A stretch of DNA of 64,000 nt from NCBI RefSeq assembly GCF_029223865.1, contig NZ_CP119520.1:2790001-2854000 (forward strand). The letters are read 5' to 3'. The notes under the pieces were generated by a model. It searched no databases, was not told the DNA's origin, and worked only from the letters and a program-made list of their open reading frames with translations. This DNA is from Telluria mixta. Lineage in GTDB: Bacteria > Pseudomonadota > Gammaproteobacteria > Burkholderiales > Burkholderiaceae_D. Both the position numbers and the translations under genes were made by a program. This document shows, piece after piece, positions 27,291 through 35,917 of the stretch (position 1 is its first letter; each line of letters starts with the position of its first letter).

Positions 27291-28409
27291 TTAGCGGCCG
27301 CGGAAACGCCGGATCGCCGCGTCGACCATGCCCTCCGTGCTGCCCTGGCGTTCGTGCTGCCCGCGCAGGAAGCTCGCGTCGCCGCCGTCGCTGGCCGTCG
27401 CGGCCAGGTGCAGCAGCGCGTCCAGGCTGCCCAGCGCCTGCGCGTGCGGCTCCATCAGGTCCAGCGTGGCGATGATGTCCTCGCGCAGCGGGAGTTGTTC
27501 ATACGTCTTCGGATGCGTGATCACGCCGTCGAGGCCGAAGCGGCTGGCCTGGAAGCGGTTGTAGTTGTAGACGAGGTAGTCGTCTTCCAGCGGCGGCGCT
27601 TCCTTCCGTTCGAGCAGGTGGCGGCACAGCGCCTGCAGGTAGGCCGCGAGCGCGGCGGCCCGTTCGACGGTGAGCGGCGTGTCGCACACGCGCAGCTCGA
27701 TCGTGCCGTATTCCGGCTTCGGTCTCAGGTCCCAGTAAAAATCCTTCATGCTCCTGATGATGCGCGTGCGCTCCATCTTGGCGAAGTAGACGTCGGCGAA
27801 ATCGGCCCAGCTGAGCGTGAACGGGGCGCGGCCGCTGAGCGGGAAGGCCGAAACCGAATTCAGGCGCGCCGAATCGAAGCCGCTGTCGTGCCCCTGCACG
27901 AACGGCGACGACGCGGACAGGGCGATGAAATGCGGGATGTAGCGCGACAGCGCGTGCAGCAGGAACAGCGCGTCGTCGCCGCTGGCGCAGCCTATGTGCA
28001 CGTGCTGGCCGAACACGGTGAACTGCTTGGCCAGGTAGCCGTACAGCGCCGACAATTCCTGGTAGCGCGGCTTGGCCGAGATGCGCTGCTCGGACCAGTG
28101 CTGGAACGGATGCGTGCCGCCGCCGGCGATGCCGATGTTCAGCACGTCGCCGGCGGCGACCAGCGTGTCGCGGATCTCCAGCAGCTCGGCCAGCAGCGTG
28201 CGGTAGTCGGTCTGCACGCTCGAATTTATCTCGATCATGCTCTCCGTGATCTCGGGCGTCACGTTGCCGGGAAACGGCTTGCGCTTCAACAGGTGCATCA
28301 GGTCGGGGCTGGCCGGCGTGAGGTCGAAGTCGGACAGGCTGACGAGCTGCAGTTCCAGCTCCACGCCGAACGTCAGCGGTGCCGAGGTGGCAAAGGGTTC
28401 AAGCGGCAT
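27291..28409 (-). CDS. YbdK-type carboxylate-amine ligase (GCS2 family)
   Basis: A 372-residue ATP-grasp-like ligase of the glutamate-cysteine ligase type 2 family. Signature segments: [19 protein letters not shown] near the N-terminus (metal-binding Glu residues), [16 protein letters not shown], and [19 protein letters not shown]. coli YbdK has weak gamma-glutamyl-cysteine ligase activity. The gene overlaps the upstream antiporter by 11 bp (its ATG is inside the antiporter stop region), so the two form a single transcriptional unit. The true amine substrate is unknown. Confidence 0.87.
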   Translation of the reverse strand: MPLEPFATSAPLTFGVELELQLVSLSDFDLTPASPDLMHLLKRKPFPGNVTPEITESMIEINSSVQTDYRTLLAELLEIRDTLVAAGDVLNIGIAGGGTHPFQHWSEQRISAKPRYQELSALYGYLAKQFTVFGQHVHIGCASGDDALFLLHALSRYIPHFIALSASSPFVQGHDSGFDSARLNSVSAFPLSGRAPFTLSWADFADVYFAKMERTRIIRSMKDFYWDLRPKPEYGTIELRVCDTPLTVERAAALAAYLQALCRHLLERKEAPPLEDDYLVYNYNRFQASRFGLDGVITHPKTYEQLPLREDIIATLDLMEPHAQALGSLDALLHLAATASDGGDASFLRGQHERQGSTEGMVDAAIRRFRGR

Positions 28410-29589
28410 GATGGGACTCCGGCGCTTCGCGCGCCCACACGAGGGCGCGCTGCAGGATGATGGGACCGAACACTTCGAGCAGCATCGTGACGGCGGCCAC
28501 GGCGCGCAATTCCTCGACGACCTGCACGCCCGCGTGGCGCGCATGCTCGATCAGCAGGATCACGAACACGGACAGCGGCGTCAGCGCCACGCCGGTCAGC
28601 ATACCCTTGCGCCAAGAGATGCCGGACAAGTGCGCGAACGCCGTCACGCCAGCCGTCTTGGCAATGAGGCGCACGAGCACGAGGGCGACGGCGAGCGCCG
28701 CGCCGGCCCACACGCGGCGCCAGTCGAGCGTGGACGCCGCGAACACGAACAGCACGACGGTGAGCAGCTCGCCCAGCGCGCCGAAATTGCGCTGCGCCTG
28801 GCTGAACGCGACGCGGCGGTGGCGCGCCGTCAGCCCGAACGCGAGCGCCGCGACGACGGGCGACAGGCCCAGCGCGTACGTGATCGCGACGAGCAGGATC
28901 ACGGCCAGCGCGAAGGCGACGGTGGCATCCTGCGCCAGCTTGCCCAGCAGACGGAGGACGCCCGGCACGACGAGGCCGAACACGGCGCCCGTGAATGCCG
29001 AGACGCCCAGCACGACGAGGCTGTTCCACAGTGCGTCGCCGACGTCCTCGAACGTGCGGAAGATCCACAGGCCGACGGTGGCATTGAACGCGAACACGGC
29101 CAGCACGCAGTTCAGCGCGCACAGGTGCAGCGCCCGTTCCGTCACCTGGCCCGAGCTTTTCTGTTCGTTGATCACGCGGACGACGGTCGCGGGTGACGTC
29201 GCCATCGACAGCGACGCGAGCATCAGCCGGTCGATCAGCGCCGCGCCGAACGCATTCGCGACGAGGTAGACGCCGACGAACGTCAGGCCCGCTTCGACGA
29301 GGCCCGTGATGCCGATCCACGGATTCGTGCGCAGCCAGCGCAGGTTGATGCGGTAGCCCAGCTCGAACAGGATCAACCCGAACCCGACGTCCGCCAATAG
29401 CAGGGTCGTGCCGCCTTCCGGCAGCGGCAGCACGCCGAGCTGGGGCGCGGCCAGGATGAAGCCGACGAGGCCATAGAAACTGATGCGCGGCAGGCCCGTC
29501 CAGCGCTGCCCGAATTCACCGACCAGCCAGGCCAGCGTGATTGCGAAGGGCCAGGCGAGGCTGGTCAGGACAGACAGGAATTCTTGCAT
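28399..29589 (-). CDS. CPA2-type cation/proton antiporter (Kef-like, membrane part only)
   Basis: A 396-residue membrane protein with about 11 hydrophobic segments, including [17 protein letters not shown] (KefC/CPA-type unwound helix region), [12 protein letters not shown] and the pore segment [18 protein letters not shown]. No C-terminal RCK/TrkA domain is present, unlike KefB/KefC, so any gating must come from elsewhere. GGAGCAGGC precedes the ATG. It is followed and overlapped by a ligase gene of the glutathione-ligase family. Ion specificity (K, Na) cannot be told from the sequence. Confidence 0.85.
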   Translation of the reverse strand: MQEFLSVLTSLAWPFAITLAWLVGEFGQRWTGLPRISFYGLVGFILAAPQLGVLPLPEGGTTLLLADVGFGLILFELGYRINLRWLRTNPWIGITGLVEAGLTFVGVYLVANAFGAALIDRLMLASLSMATSPATVVRVINEQKSSGQVTERALHLCALNCVLAVFAFNATVGLWIFRTFEDVGDALWNSLVVLGVSAFTGAVFGLVVPGVLRLLGKLAQDATVAFALAVILLVAITYALGLSPVVAALAFGLTARHRRVAFSQAQRNFGALGELLTVVLFVFAASTLDWRRVWAGAALAVALVLVRLIAKTAGVTAFAHLSGISWRKGMLTGVALTPLSVFVILLIEHARHAGVQVVEELRAVAAVTMLLEVFGPIILQRALVWAREAPESHHAA

Positions 29590-29695
29590 GCCTGCTCCTT
29601 TGCCAAAATGTTAATACTTGCGACCGATTCTACAAGAGGGATATGTGCGCACGATTACATGTAGGAATTGAGGAAGTGGCGCTTTAGAATGCCGC

Positions 29696-30286
29696 ATGAC
29701 CCAATCGATCTCCGCCCCGGCCCCGCGCCCTCCGATCCGCCTGACGGCCCAGGTGCTCACGTGCCTGATGTTCTGCCTGCTGGCGACACCCATCATCTGG
29801 TTCGGCCAGCGCGATCCGCTGGCCGCGTTCGGCGGTCCGATGGCGCCGATGTGGCAACTGCTGATCGGGCAGGGTCTTGCATTGCTGGCCGCAGTCGGCT
29901 CGTACGTCATGTTCCGCCTGACGGCGCGAGCGAAGTCGACCACCGACACGATCGCGAGCTATGCGCGCCTCGACCTGCGCGGCCTGAATCCGCTGTGGAT
30001 CGCGCTGGCCGCCGCCATCGGCGAAGAGACGCTGTTCCGCGCGGCGCTGCAGCCGCTGCTGGGCATCTGGATCACGTCGCTGATCTTCGTCGTGACGCAC
30101 ACGCCCGCGTACCGCTTCCGCCGGCTCGACTTCGCCACGCTGGCGCAGGCGGCCGGGGTGTTCGGCGGCAGCGTCGCGCTGGGCCTGGTCTACCAGTACG
30201 TCGGCTGGATCGCGGCGGTGCTCGTGCACCTGTGGATCGACATCATCGGCCTGCTGATCGTGCGTGCCGCAGTACGCGCCCGGTGA
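29696..30286 (+). CDS. CPBP-family intramembrane glutamic protease
   Basis: A 196-residue integral membrane protein of the CPBP (Rce1-like) family. The catalytic motif 1 is EETLFRAALQPLLG (Glu110-Glu111, Arg115); motif 2 includes FVVTHTPAYRF, and motif 3 is LVHLWIDIIG. Six to seven hydrophobic segments. In bacteria CPBP proteins process or protect against peptides, or act as intramembrane proteases. It is divergent from the antiporter operon and convergent to the VWA gene with zero spacing. Confidence 0.87.
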   Translation: MTQSISAPAPRPPIRLTAQVLTCLMFCLLATPIIWFGQRDPLAAFGGPMAPMWQLLIGQGLALLAAVGSYVMFRLTARAKSTTDTIASYARLDLRGLNPLWIALAAAIGEETLFRAALQPLLGIWITSLIFVVTHTPAYRFRRLDFATLAQAAGVFGGSVALGLVYQYVGWIAAVLVHLWIDIIGLLIVRAAVRAR

Positions 30287-31456
30287 TTACTTGCTGAGCA
30301 GCCGCATCGCCCGTTCGAGCCCGTCGATCGTCACAGGGAACATGCGGTTGCCCATGATCTGCCGGATGACGGCAATCGACTGCCGGTACTGCCACAGGTG
30401 CTCCGGCTCCGGGTTCAGCCAGGCGAATTTCGGAAACGCGTGGCAGAACCGCGCCAGCCATTCGGCGCCCGCTTCGTCGTTGGCGTATTCGACGGAGCCG
30501 CCCGGCGCGAGGATCTCGTAGGGGCTCATCGTCGCGTCGCCGACGAAGATCAGGCGCGTGTCGGGCGGGTAGGTGCGCAGCACGTCCCACGTGGGAAAGC
30601 GTTCGGCGTGGCGGCGGCGGTTGTTCTTCCACAGGTGGTCGTAGACGCAGTTGTGGAAATAGTAGAACTCCATGTGCTTGAACTCGGCCTTCGCCGCCGA
30701 GAACAGTTCTTCCGTGCGCTCGATGTGGTCGTCCATCGTGCCGCCCACGTCCAGCAGCATCAGCACCTTGATGCGGTTGCGCCGCTCCGGCTGCATTTTG
30801 ATGTCGAGCCAGCCGGCGTTGTTGGCGGTGGAGCGGATCGTCTCGTCCAGCGCCAGTTCGTCGGGCGCGCCCTGGCGCGCGAAGCGGCGCAGGCGGCGCA
30901 GCGCGACCTTGATGTTGCGGATGCCCAGTTCGCGCTCGCCGTCATAGTCGCGGTAGGTGCGCTGGTCCCAGACTTTCACGGCAGACCGGTTGCCGCCCTT
31001 GCCGCCGATGCGGATGCCTTCGGGATTCGTGCCGCCGTTGCCGAACGGGGACGTGCCGCCCGTGCCGATCCACTTGTTGCCGCCTTCGTGGCGCTCCTTC
31101 TGTTCCTTCAGCAGTTCCTGCAGGCGGTCCATCAGCTTGTCGTAGCCGAGCTTCTGCAGCTCTGCCTTCTGCTCCGGCGTCAGTTCGCGCTCCAGCCGCT
31201 TGATCAGCCAGTCGAGCGGAATGTCGGCCTTTGCGTCGAATACCGTCTCGATGCCTTTGAAGAAGGCGCCGAACGCGCGGTCGAACTTGTCGAAATGGGC
31301 TTCGTCCTTCACCAAGGTCAGGCGCGCGAGATAATAAAACTCGTCGAGCGACGGCGCGATCACCTGCTTCTGCAGCGCTTCCAGCAAGGTAAGGAATTCC
31401 TTGATCGAGACGGGGACCTTCGCGTCGCGCAAGGTGAAGAAGAAGTCGATCAGCAT
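30287..31456 (-). CDS. CoxE-like von Willebrand factor A domain protein
   Basis: A 389-residue protein; residues 1-120 are a helical N-terminal domain (MLIDFFFTLRDAKVPVSIKEF) of the CoxE/VWA-containing group and about 228-389 a VWA domain. The MIDAS motif reads DVGGT (236-240) instead of DxSxS, so metal binding may be degraded. A Gly/Asn-rich linker lies at 123-155. With the MoxR ATPase upstream it forms a MoxR-VWA unit, the known pairing for metal insertion or protein remodelling. Target is unknown. Confidence 0.87.
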   Translation of the reverse strand: MLIDFFFTLRDAKVPVSIKEFLTLLEALQKQVIAPSLDEFYYLARLTLVKDEAHFDKFDRAFGAFFKGIETVFDAKADIPLDWLIKRLERELTPEQKAELQKLGYDKLMDRLQELLKEQKERHEGGNKWIGTGGTSPFGNGGTNPEGIRIGGKGGNRSAVKVWDQRTYRDYDGERELGIRNIKVALRRLRRFARQGAPDELALDETIRSTANNAGWLDIKMQPERRNRIKVLMLLDVGGTMDDHIERTEELFSAAKAEFKHMEFYYFHNCVYDHLWKNNRRRHAERFPTWDVLRTYPPDTRLIFVGDATMSPYEILAPGGSVEYANDEAGAEWLARFCHAFPKFAWLNPEPEHLWQYRQSIAVIRQIMGNRMFPVTIDGLERAMRLLSK

Positions 31457-31468
31457 GCCGCGCCTCTT

Positions 31469-32056
31469 TTACTCTGCGTGGCGCGCGAGGCGATAGTGCA
31501 GGTGCGACTTGATCTCGTGCCACTCGCCGCGCACGATGCTGTACATGACCGTGTCGCGCACCGTCCCGTCGCGTCGCGGCGCATGGTGGCGCAGCACGCC
31601 GTCCTTCTTCGCACCCAGGCGCTCGATGGCGGCCTGCGACGCATAATTGAAATTATCGGTGCGCAGGCCGACGACGGCGCAGCCCAGCGTGTCGAACGCG
31701 TGCGACAGCAGCAGGAGCTTGCAGCTCGTGTTGACGTGGCTGCGCTGGCGGCTCTTCGCGTACCAGGTGTAGCCGATCTCCACGCGGTCGATCGCGGGCA
31801 TGATGTCGTGGTAGCTGGTCGTGCCGATCACCGTGTCGCTGGACGCGTCGACGACGGCGAAGGCGACCCGGTTACCCATTTCCAGCGCCGTGCGGATATA
31901 CGCTTCCGTATCCTGCGGCTCCGGCACGGACGTGATGCGCAGGTTCCACAGTTCGCCGTCCGCCGCCGCCGCGCGCAGGCCGTCCAGGTGGTGCAGCGCG
32001 AGCGGCTCCAGGCGCACGCCGTTGAATTCGAGGGTGACGGGATCGACGTGGATCAT
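31469..32056 (-). CDS. RimJ/RimL-type GNAT acetyltransferase
   Basis: A 195-residue GNAT protein of the ribosomal-protein acetyltransferase type (LRAAAADGELWNLRITSVPEP, then IGTTSYHDIMPAIDRVEIGYTWYAKSRQR, then the motif RSHVNTSCKLLLLSHAFD). It sits between moxR and the VWA gene: 12 bp from VWA and overlapping moxR by 4 bp (ATGA), so it is cotranscribed and coupled with a protein-remodelling system. No substrate is evident. Confidence 0.83.
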   Translation of the reverse strand: MIHVDPVTLEFNGVRLEPLALHHLDGLRAAAADGELWNLRITSVPEPQDTEAYIRTALEMGNRVAFAVVDASSDTVIGTTSYHDIMPAIDRVEIGYTWYAKSRQRSHVNTSCKLLLLSHAFDTLGCAVVGLRTDNFNYASQAAIERLGAKKDGVLRHHAPRRDGTVRDTVMYSIVRGEWHEIKSHLHYRLARHAE

Positions 32057-32907
32057 CGGTTGTGCCTCGCCATCGCCACCAGGCGCTCGAACAGGCTCAC
32101 GTCCTGCTCGTTCTTCAGCAGGGCGCCCGCGAGCGGCGGCACGATCGTCTTGCCGTCCTGGCTGCGCAGGATCTCCGCCGGGATGTCCTCTGCCAGCAGG
32201 AGCTTCAGCCAGTCGAGGAATTCCGACGTCGACGGCTTTTTCTTCAGGCCCGGCACGTCGCGCAGTTCGTAAAAACTCTGCAGCGCGGCGGACAGCAGGT
32301 CGGCCTTCAGGGTCGGGTAGTGGACCTTGACGATTTCCGCCATCGTGTCACGGTCGGGGAATTTAATGTAGTGGAAGAAGCAGCGGCGCAGGAAGGCGTC
32401 CGGCAGATCCTTCTCGTTGTTCGACGTGATGATCACGAGGGGGCGGTGCTTCGCCACGACCATCTCGCGCGTCTCGTACACGTAGAACTCCATGCGGTCC
32501 AGTTCCCGCAGCAGGTCGTTCGGGAATTCGATGTCGGCCTTGTCGATCTCGTCGATCAGCAGCACGACCGGCTCCGGCGCCGTGAATGCCTGCCACAGCA
32601 CGCCCTTGACGATGTAGTTATGAATGTCGCGCACGCGCTCGTCGCCCAGCTGCGAATCGCGCAGGCGCGAGACGGCGTCGTATTCGTACAGGCCCTGCTG
32701 GGCCTTCGTCGTGGACTTGATGTGCCACTGCAGCAGCGGCATGTCCAGCGCGGCCGCGACCTCTTCGGCCAGCATGGTCTTGCCGGTGCCGGGTTCGCCC
32801 TTGATCAGCAGGGGCCGGGCAAGGGTGAGGGCGGCGTTGACCGCCAGTTTCAGGTCGGCGGTGGCGACGTAGTTGTCGCTGCCTTCGAAGCGTCGGGGTG
32901 CGTGCAT
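32053..32907 (-). CDS. MoxR-family AAA+ ATPase
   Basis: A 284-residue MoxR-type ATPase: Walker A GEPGTGKT (37-44), Walker B LLIDEIDKAD (about 120), and sensor/arginine segments VITSNNEKDLPDAFLRRC. MoxR proteins act with VWA partners as chaperones for metal enzymes or envelope stress. It heads a moxR-GNAT-VWA operon; its coupled downstream genes confirm it. The upstream region (32908-33136) is shared with the divergent cytochromes. Confidence 0.9.
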   Translation of the reverse strand: MHAPRRFEGSDNYVATADLKLAVNAALTLARPLLIKGEPGTGKTMLAEEVAAALDMPLLQWHIKSTTKAQQGLYEYDAVSRLRDSQLGDERVRDIHNYIVKGVLWQAFTAPEPVVLLIDEIDKADIEFPNDLLRELDRMEFYVYETREMVVAKHRPLVIITSNNEKDLPDAFLRRCFFHYIKFPDRDTMAEIVKVHYPTLKADLLSAALQSFYELRDVPGLKKKPSTSEFLDWLKLLLAEDIPAEILRSQDGKTIVPPLAGALLKNEQDVSLFERLVAMARHNR

Positions 32908-33045
32908 GGGCCTGACTCGGTGCTAGGGAGATGCCGACGAGTATATGCCAGAACCGCGACGCGGGCAGGGCGTCCATGCTGCGCTGCCCAATGGACTCGA
33001 CTATATTCTTCGGATAGAATCGATTGGATCGTGGCAAAAATGCCA

Positions 33046-33074
33046 TTGCAGTTGCAGTACCGGGGGTCTAGAAA
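33046..33074 (+). promoter_or_regulatory. Possible sigma70 promoter for the cytochrome c pair
   Basis: TTGCAG (33046-33051) and TAGAAA (33069-33074) with a 17-bp spacer lie 63 bp before the first cytochrome start. Both boxes are imperfect, so this is a suggestion only. Confidence 0.3.
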
Positions 33075-33136
33075 ACCTGCTGCCGCCGCACGGGTCGCAA
33101 GGCGCCCTATCGATTCAACCCAACGATAGGTCATCC

Positions 33137-33475
33137 ATGAAAATTTCAACAGCATTACTCGTGCTGGCAGCCGGCGCCTCGATGGCCGGCACGGCCGGCG
33201 CAGCCGACATCGTCGGCAATCCGAAGGCAGCACCCAACAAGATCGAACAGTGTATCGGCTGCCACGGCATCCCCGAATACAAGGGCACGTTCCCTGAAGT
33301 CTATCGCGTACCGAAGATCGGCGGCCAGTCGGCGAAGTACATCGAAGCAGCGCTGCAGGCATACAAGAAAGGCGACCGCAACCACCCGTCCATGCGTGGT
33401 ATCGCGGCCAGCCTGTCCGACCAGGACATCGCCGACATCGCCGCCTATTATTCGCAACAGACCCCGTCCAAGTAA
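33137..33475 (+). CDS. Periplasmic cytochrome c, class I
   Basis: A 112-residue monoheme cytochrome. Signal peptide at residues 1-22 (GTAGA cleavage). Heme site CIGCH at about residue 39 and axial Met likely in HPSMRG near residue 87. The C-terminal DQDIADIAAYYSQQ helix is typical of cytochrome c5/c553-like proteins. An ATG with GG-rich sequence begins it; the frame is open upstream but that part is non-coding. The next cytochrome starts 10 bp after the stop, an operon. Confidence 0.9.
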   Translation: MKISTALLVLAAGASMAGTAGAADIVGNPKAAPNKIEQCIGCHGIPEYKGTFPEVYRVPKIGGQSAKYIEAALQAYKKGDRNHPSMRGIAASLSDQDIADIAAYYSQQTPSK

Positions 33476-33485
33476 GGAGCGCGCC

Positions 33486-33842
33486 ATGAATAAACTGATC
33501 GTCGCGCTGACCCTGGGCGCCGCCTCGCTGGCCCTGTCCGGCCAGGCACTGGCTTCGGGCAATGCCGCCAACGGCGCCGAACTGGCGAAAAAATACAACT
33601 GCGCGTCCTGCCACGGCGCCGACTACAAGACCCCGATCGATCCCAGCTATCCGAAGCTGGCCGGCCAGCATGCCGACTACCTCGTGCACGCGCTGACGGC
33701 GTACAAGCGCGGCAACAAAGCCGCCAACGGCCGCAACAACCCGATCATGGCCGGCATGGCCCAGCCGTTGTCGGATCGCGACATGGCCGACATCGCCGCC
33801 TACCTGCAAAGCCTGCCTGCAGCGCTCGTCACGAAGCGCTGA
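33486..33842 (+). CDS. Periplasmic cytochrome c, class I
   Basis: A 118-residue monoheme cytochrome with signal peptide (residues 1-23, QALA), heme motif CASCH, axial Met in PIMAGMAQPL and a C-terminal DRDMADIAAYLQSL helix. Similar in plan to its upstream neighbour, probably a tandem duplicate. AGGAGCG is 6 bp before the ATG. A bidirectional terminator follows. Likely electron carriers to a terminal oxidase, but no oxidase is nearby. Confidence 0.9.
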   Translation: MNKLIVALTLGAASLALSGQALASGNAANGAELAKKYNCASCHGADYKTPIDPSYPKLAGQHADYLVHALTAYKRGNKAANGRNNPIMAGMAQPLSDRDMADIAAYLQSLPAALVTKR

Positions 33843-33858
33843 TCAGGCTTCGTCCAAT

Positions 33859-33901
33859 AAAAATCCCTCGCACCGGCATGGCCGGGTCGAGGGATTTTTT
33901 T
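33859..33901. terminator. Bidirectional intrinsic terminator after the cytochromes
   Basis: Stem AAATCCCTCG (33861-33870) pairs with CGAGGGATTT (33888-33897), with T run after and A run before. It serves the cytochrome operon (plus) and the DUF1841 gene (minus). Confidence 0.85.
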
Positions 33902-33915
33902 ACGGGAGTGTCTGC

Positions 33916-34341
33916 TCAGCGCACGCGCTTGCGCACGCACTCCACGTACGCGTCGGTATCCGGCTGCGTGCCGTGGCGCTGCGCCGACCAGATCATCTCG
34001 CCCAGGCATTCCATGATGCCGTGGTGCGCCTCGTGCTCGCCCACGCGCGCGGCCAGCGCCTCGTAGGCGGCGCGGATGCCGCGCGGCTGGTCGATCGACA
34101 CCTGTTCCGTGATCGACAGGTGCATCGACAGGTGCAGGAACGGATTCGGTTTGCCGCCTTCGACGGAATAGTCGCGCGCCACCGCCGCATCCGCGTCCGT
34201 CAGCTCGTCGTGGTATTCGGGATGCTGCTCGATCCAGTCGGCGGCGATGGCGTCCATCGGGGTCAGGATCTCGCCCGCGCGGCGCTTGCGCAAGGCCTCG
34301 CAGAAAAAGCGGCGGACGTCGTTGGAGGAGGGGGTGAACAT
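33916..34341 (-). CDS. DUF1841-family protein
   Basis: A 141-residue conserved protein; features FTPSSNDVRRFFCEALRKRR at the start, then NPFLHLSMHLSITEQVSIDQPRGIR and HEAHHGIMECLGEMIW. The His-rich pattern is typical of the betaproteobacterial DUF1841 family; function unknown. The ATG at 34341 is used since it begins the conserved region; the frame is open upstream. It lies 70 bp downstream of another unknown protein on the same strand. Confidence 0.85.
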   Translation of the reverse strand: MFTPSSNDVRRFFCEALRKRRAGEILTPMDAIAADWIEQHPEYHDELTDADAAVARDYSVEGGKPNPFLHLSMHLSITEQVSIDQPRGIRAAYEALAARVGEHEAHHGIMECLGEMIWSAQRHGTQPDTDAYVECVRKRVR

Positions 34342-34411
34342 GGAGAAAACCGTCGGAAAACCAGGAGGAAGGGCGTCATTGTAGCGCGATGGCGCCGGCC
34401 TCGCTGCGCGG

Positions 34412-34900
34412 TCAGAGATCCGGCAGGTCCAGCTCGAGCGTGCCGTGCCAGGGCACTTGCTGCCAGCGCGCGTCGAGCGCCAGCACCGCGTCGAACAGCC
34501 GCCTGCCGATATCCGCGGGGAGTGTCGGCACGCTGCGGCCGCGTCCCGTGCACGCCGTGCGCACGCCTTCGTCGAACATCGCCGCGTCGAACGTGCCGCT
34601 CCACAGCTGCGCCTGCAGGCTCTCGACGACGGCTTCCGCATGGATGGCCTGGTCGGCAAGCGCCGCGTTGCCCGGATCGTGCGCCTGTTCCATCGCGGGG
34701 CCGATGTCGGCACCCGCTGCGATCATGCCGTAGAAGGCGTGGCACCAGCCGAGCGTGGACTCGACGACGTAGTGCACGAGGTCGTGCGGCAGGATGCCCT
34801 GGCGCGGCATCGCGCAGCCGGTCGTGCTGCCGTCGCGGCGCACGCAGAGAAGGTCGTCGTATTTATCGGTGCGGCCGCGGCGGGTGGCGATCAGTTTCAT
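34412..34900 (-). CDS. Conserved-looking protein of unknown function
   Basis: A 162-residue soluble protein. The N-terminus MKLIATRRGRTDKYDD is basic; residues around LLCVRRDGSTTGCAMPRQGILPHDLVHYVVESTL are conserved-looking, with His and Asp that could bind metal (LPHDLVHYVVE). No domain recognised. Cotranscribed with the DUF1841 gene by position. A terminator upstream (34941-34979) separates it from rppH. Confidence 0.65.
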   Translation of the reverse strand: MKLIATRRGRTDKYDDLLCVRRDGSTTGCAMPRQGILPHDLVHYVVESTLGWCHAFYGMIAAGADIGPAMEQAHDPGNAALADQAIHAEAVVESLQAQLWSGTFDAAMFDEGVRTACTGRGRSVPTLPADIGRRLFDAVLALDARWQQVPWHGTLELDLPDL

Positions 34901-34940
34901 AAGAGAGAAACTTTAACAAAATTGAAACATTAAACGTAAA

Positions 34941-34979
34941 AAAGGCAAAGACAACCGCTCGCACGGCTGCTTTGCCTTT
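34941..34979 (-). terminator. Intrinsic terminator downstream of rppH
   Basis: AAAGGCAAAG (34941-34950) pairs with CTTTGCCTTT (34970-34979). On the minus strand the following A-rich plus-strand sequence reads as a T run. It lies 31 bp after the rppH stop. Confidence 0.75.
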
Positions 34980-35009
34980 GTTGCGTTGCTTCTGCGCTAC
35001 TCGCGCCGG

Positions 35010-35708
35010 TCACTCCTTGCGCGTCACACCCTGTTGCGCCAACACCATCTTGGAGCTGCCGGCCGCGTCGGCGATGGCCTTGCTGGCCACCGCCACCGCC
35101 TTGCTGCTGGCGTTGGCGTTGGCGTTCGCGGCATTCGCCGCCGGCTTGCTGCCACCGTTGCCATTGCCGCCCTGGCTGCGCCGCTCGTGCGGCTGGCGCA
35201 GGTAGCGCGAGCTGTGGCGGCGTTCGCCGTTCGCGGGCCACGTGATGAAACGCGACAGTTCCTGCAGGGCGCGCTGGTACACGTCGCGCTTGAATTCGAT
35301 GACCACGTCCAGCGGGACCCAGTAATCGTGCCAGCGCCAGGCGTCGAACTCGGGATGGTCGGTCAGGCGCAGGTTGACGTCGTTGTCGCGTGCCACCATA
35401 CGCAGCAGGAACCAGATCTGCTTCTGGCCGCGGTAGTGACCGCGCACTTCGCGCTTGATGAAGTGGTCGGGCACTTCATAGCGCAGCCAGTCGCGGGTCC
35501 GGCCCACGATCTTGACGTGCTCCTGGCGCAGGCCGATTTCTTCCTCGAGCTCGCGGTACATCGCCTGTTCCGGCGTCTCGCCGTATTTGATACCCCCTTG
35601 CGGAAATTGCCAAGAATGCTCACGCACCCGCTTGCCCCACCACACCTCGTTGTTGGCGTTCAGCAGGATGATGCCGACGTTGGGGCGAAACCCTTCACGA
35701 TCGAGCAT
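35010..35708 (-). CDS. rppH: RNA pyrophosphohydrolase with long C-terminal tail
   Basis: Nudix hydrolase that removes pyrophosphate from 5' triphosphate ends, starting RNA decay. Nudix box [13 protein letters not shown] then [10 protein letters not shown] (38-60) is perfect; the N-terminal [15 protein letters not shown] and [15 protein letters not shown] are RppH-specific. The catalytic domain ends near residue 160; residues 160-232 are a low-complexity, Asn/Ala/Ser/Lys-rich tail absent from E. coli RppH (176 residues). Divergent to proS, as in related genomes. Confidence 0.92.
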   Translation of the reverse strand: MLDREGFRPNVGIILLNANNEVWWGKRVREHSWQFPQGGIKYGETPEQAMYRELEEEIGLRQEHVKIVGRTRDWLRYEVPDHFIKREVRGHYRGQKQIWFLLRMVARDNDVNLRLTDHPEFDAWRWHDYWVPLDVVIEFKRDVYQRALQELSRFITWPANGERRHSSRYLRQPHERRSQGGNGNGGSKPAANAANANANASSKAVAVASKAIADAAGSSKMVLAQQGVTRKE

Positions 35709-35917
35709 AATTCACCTCGAAACTTTCTGCCGGCTGATCCCTCTTACTTACGTTTTTACCTAGCAATCCAGATACGTCTGTCGCGCAACCTGCACAGGAA
35801 CAACAGCATGCACCACGTGTTTAGGACCCATTTGTATAAAGATTGGATGCATCAGCCAGCTAATCCTTTAAAATTAGGTCGATTATAACCCTCTCTTTTT
35901 AAAAAGAATTCACCGAT

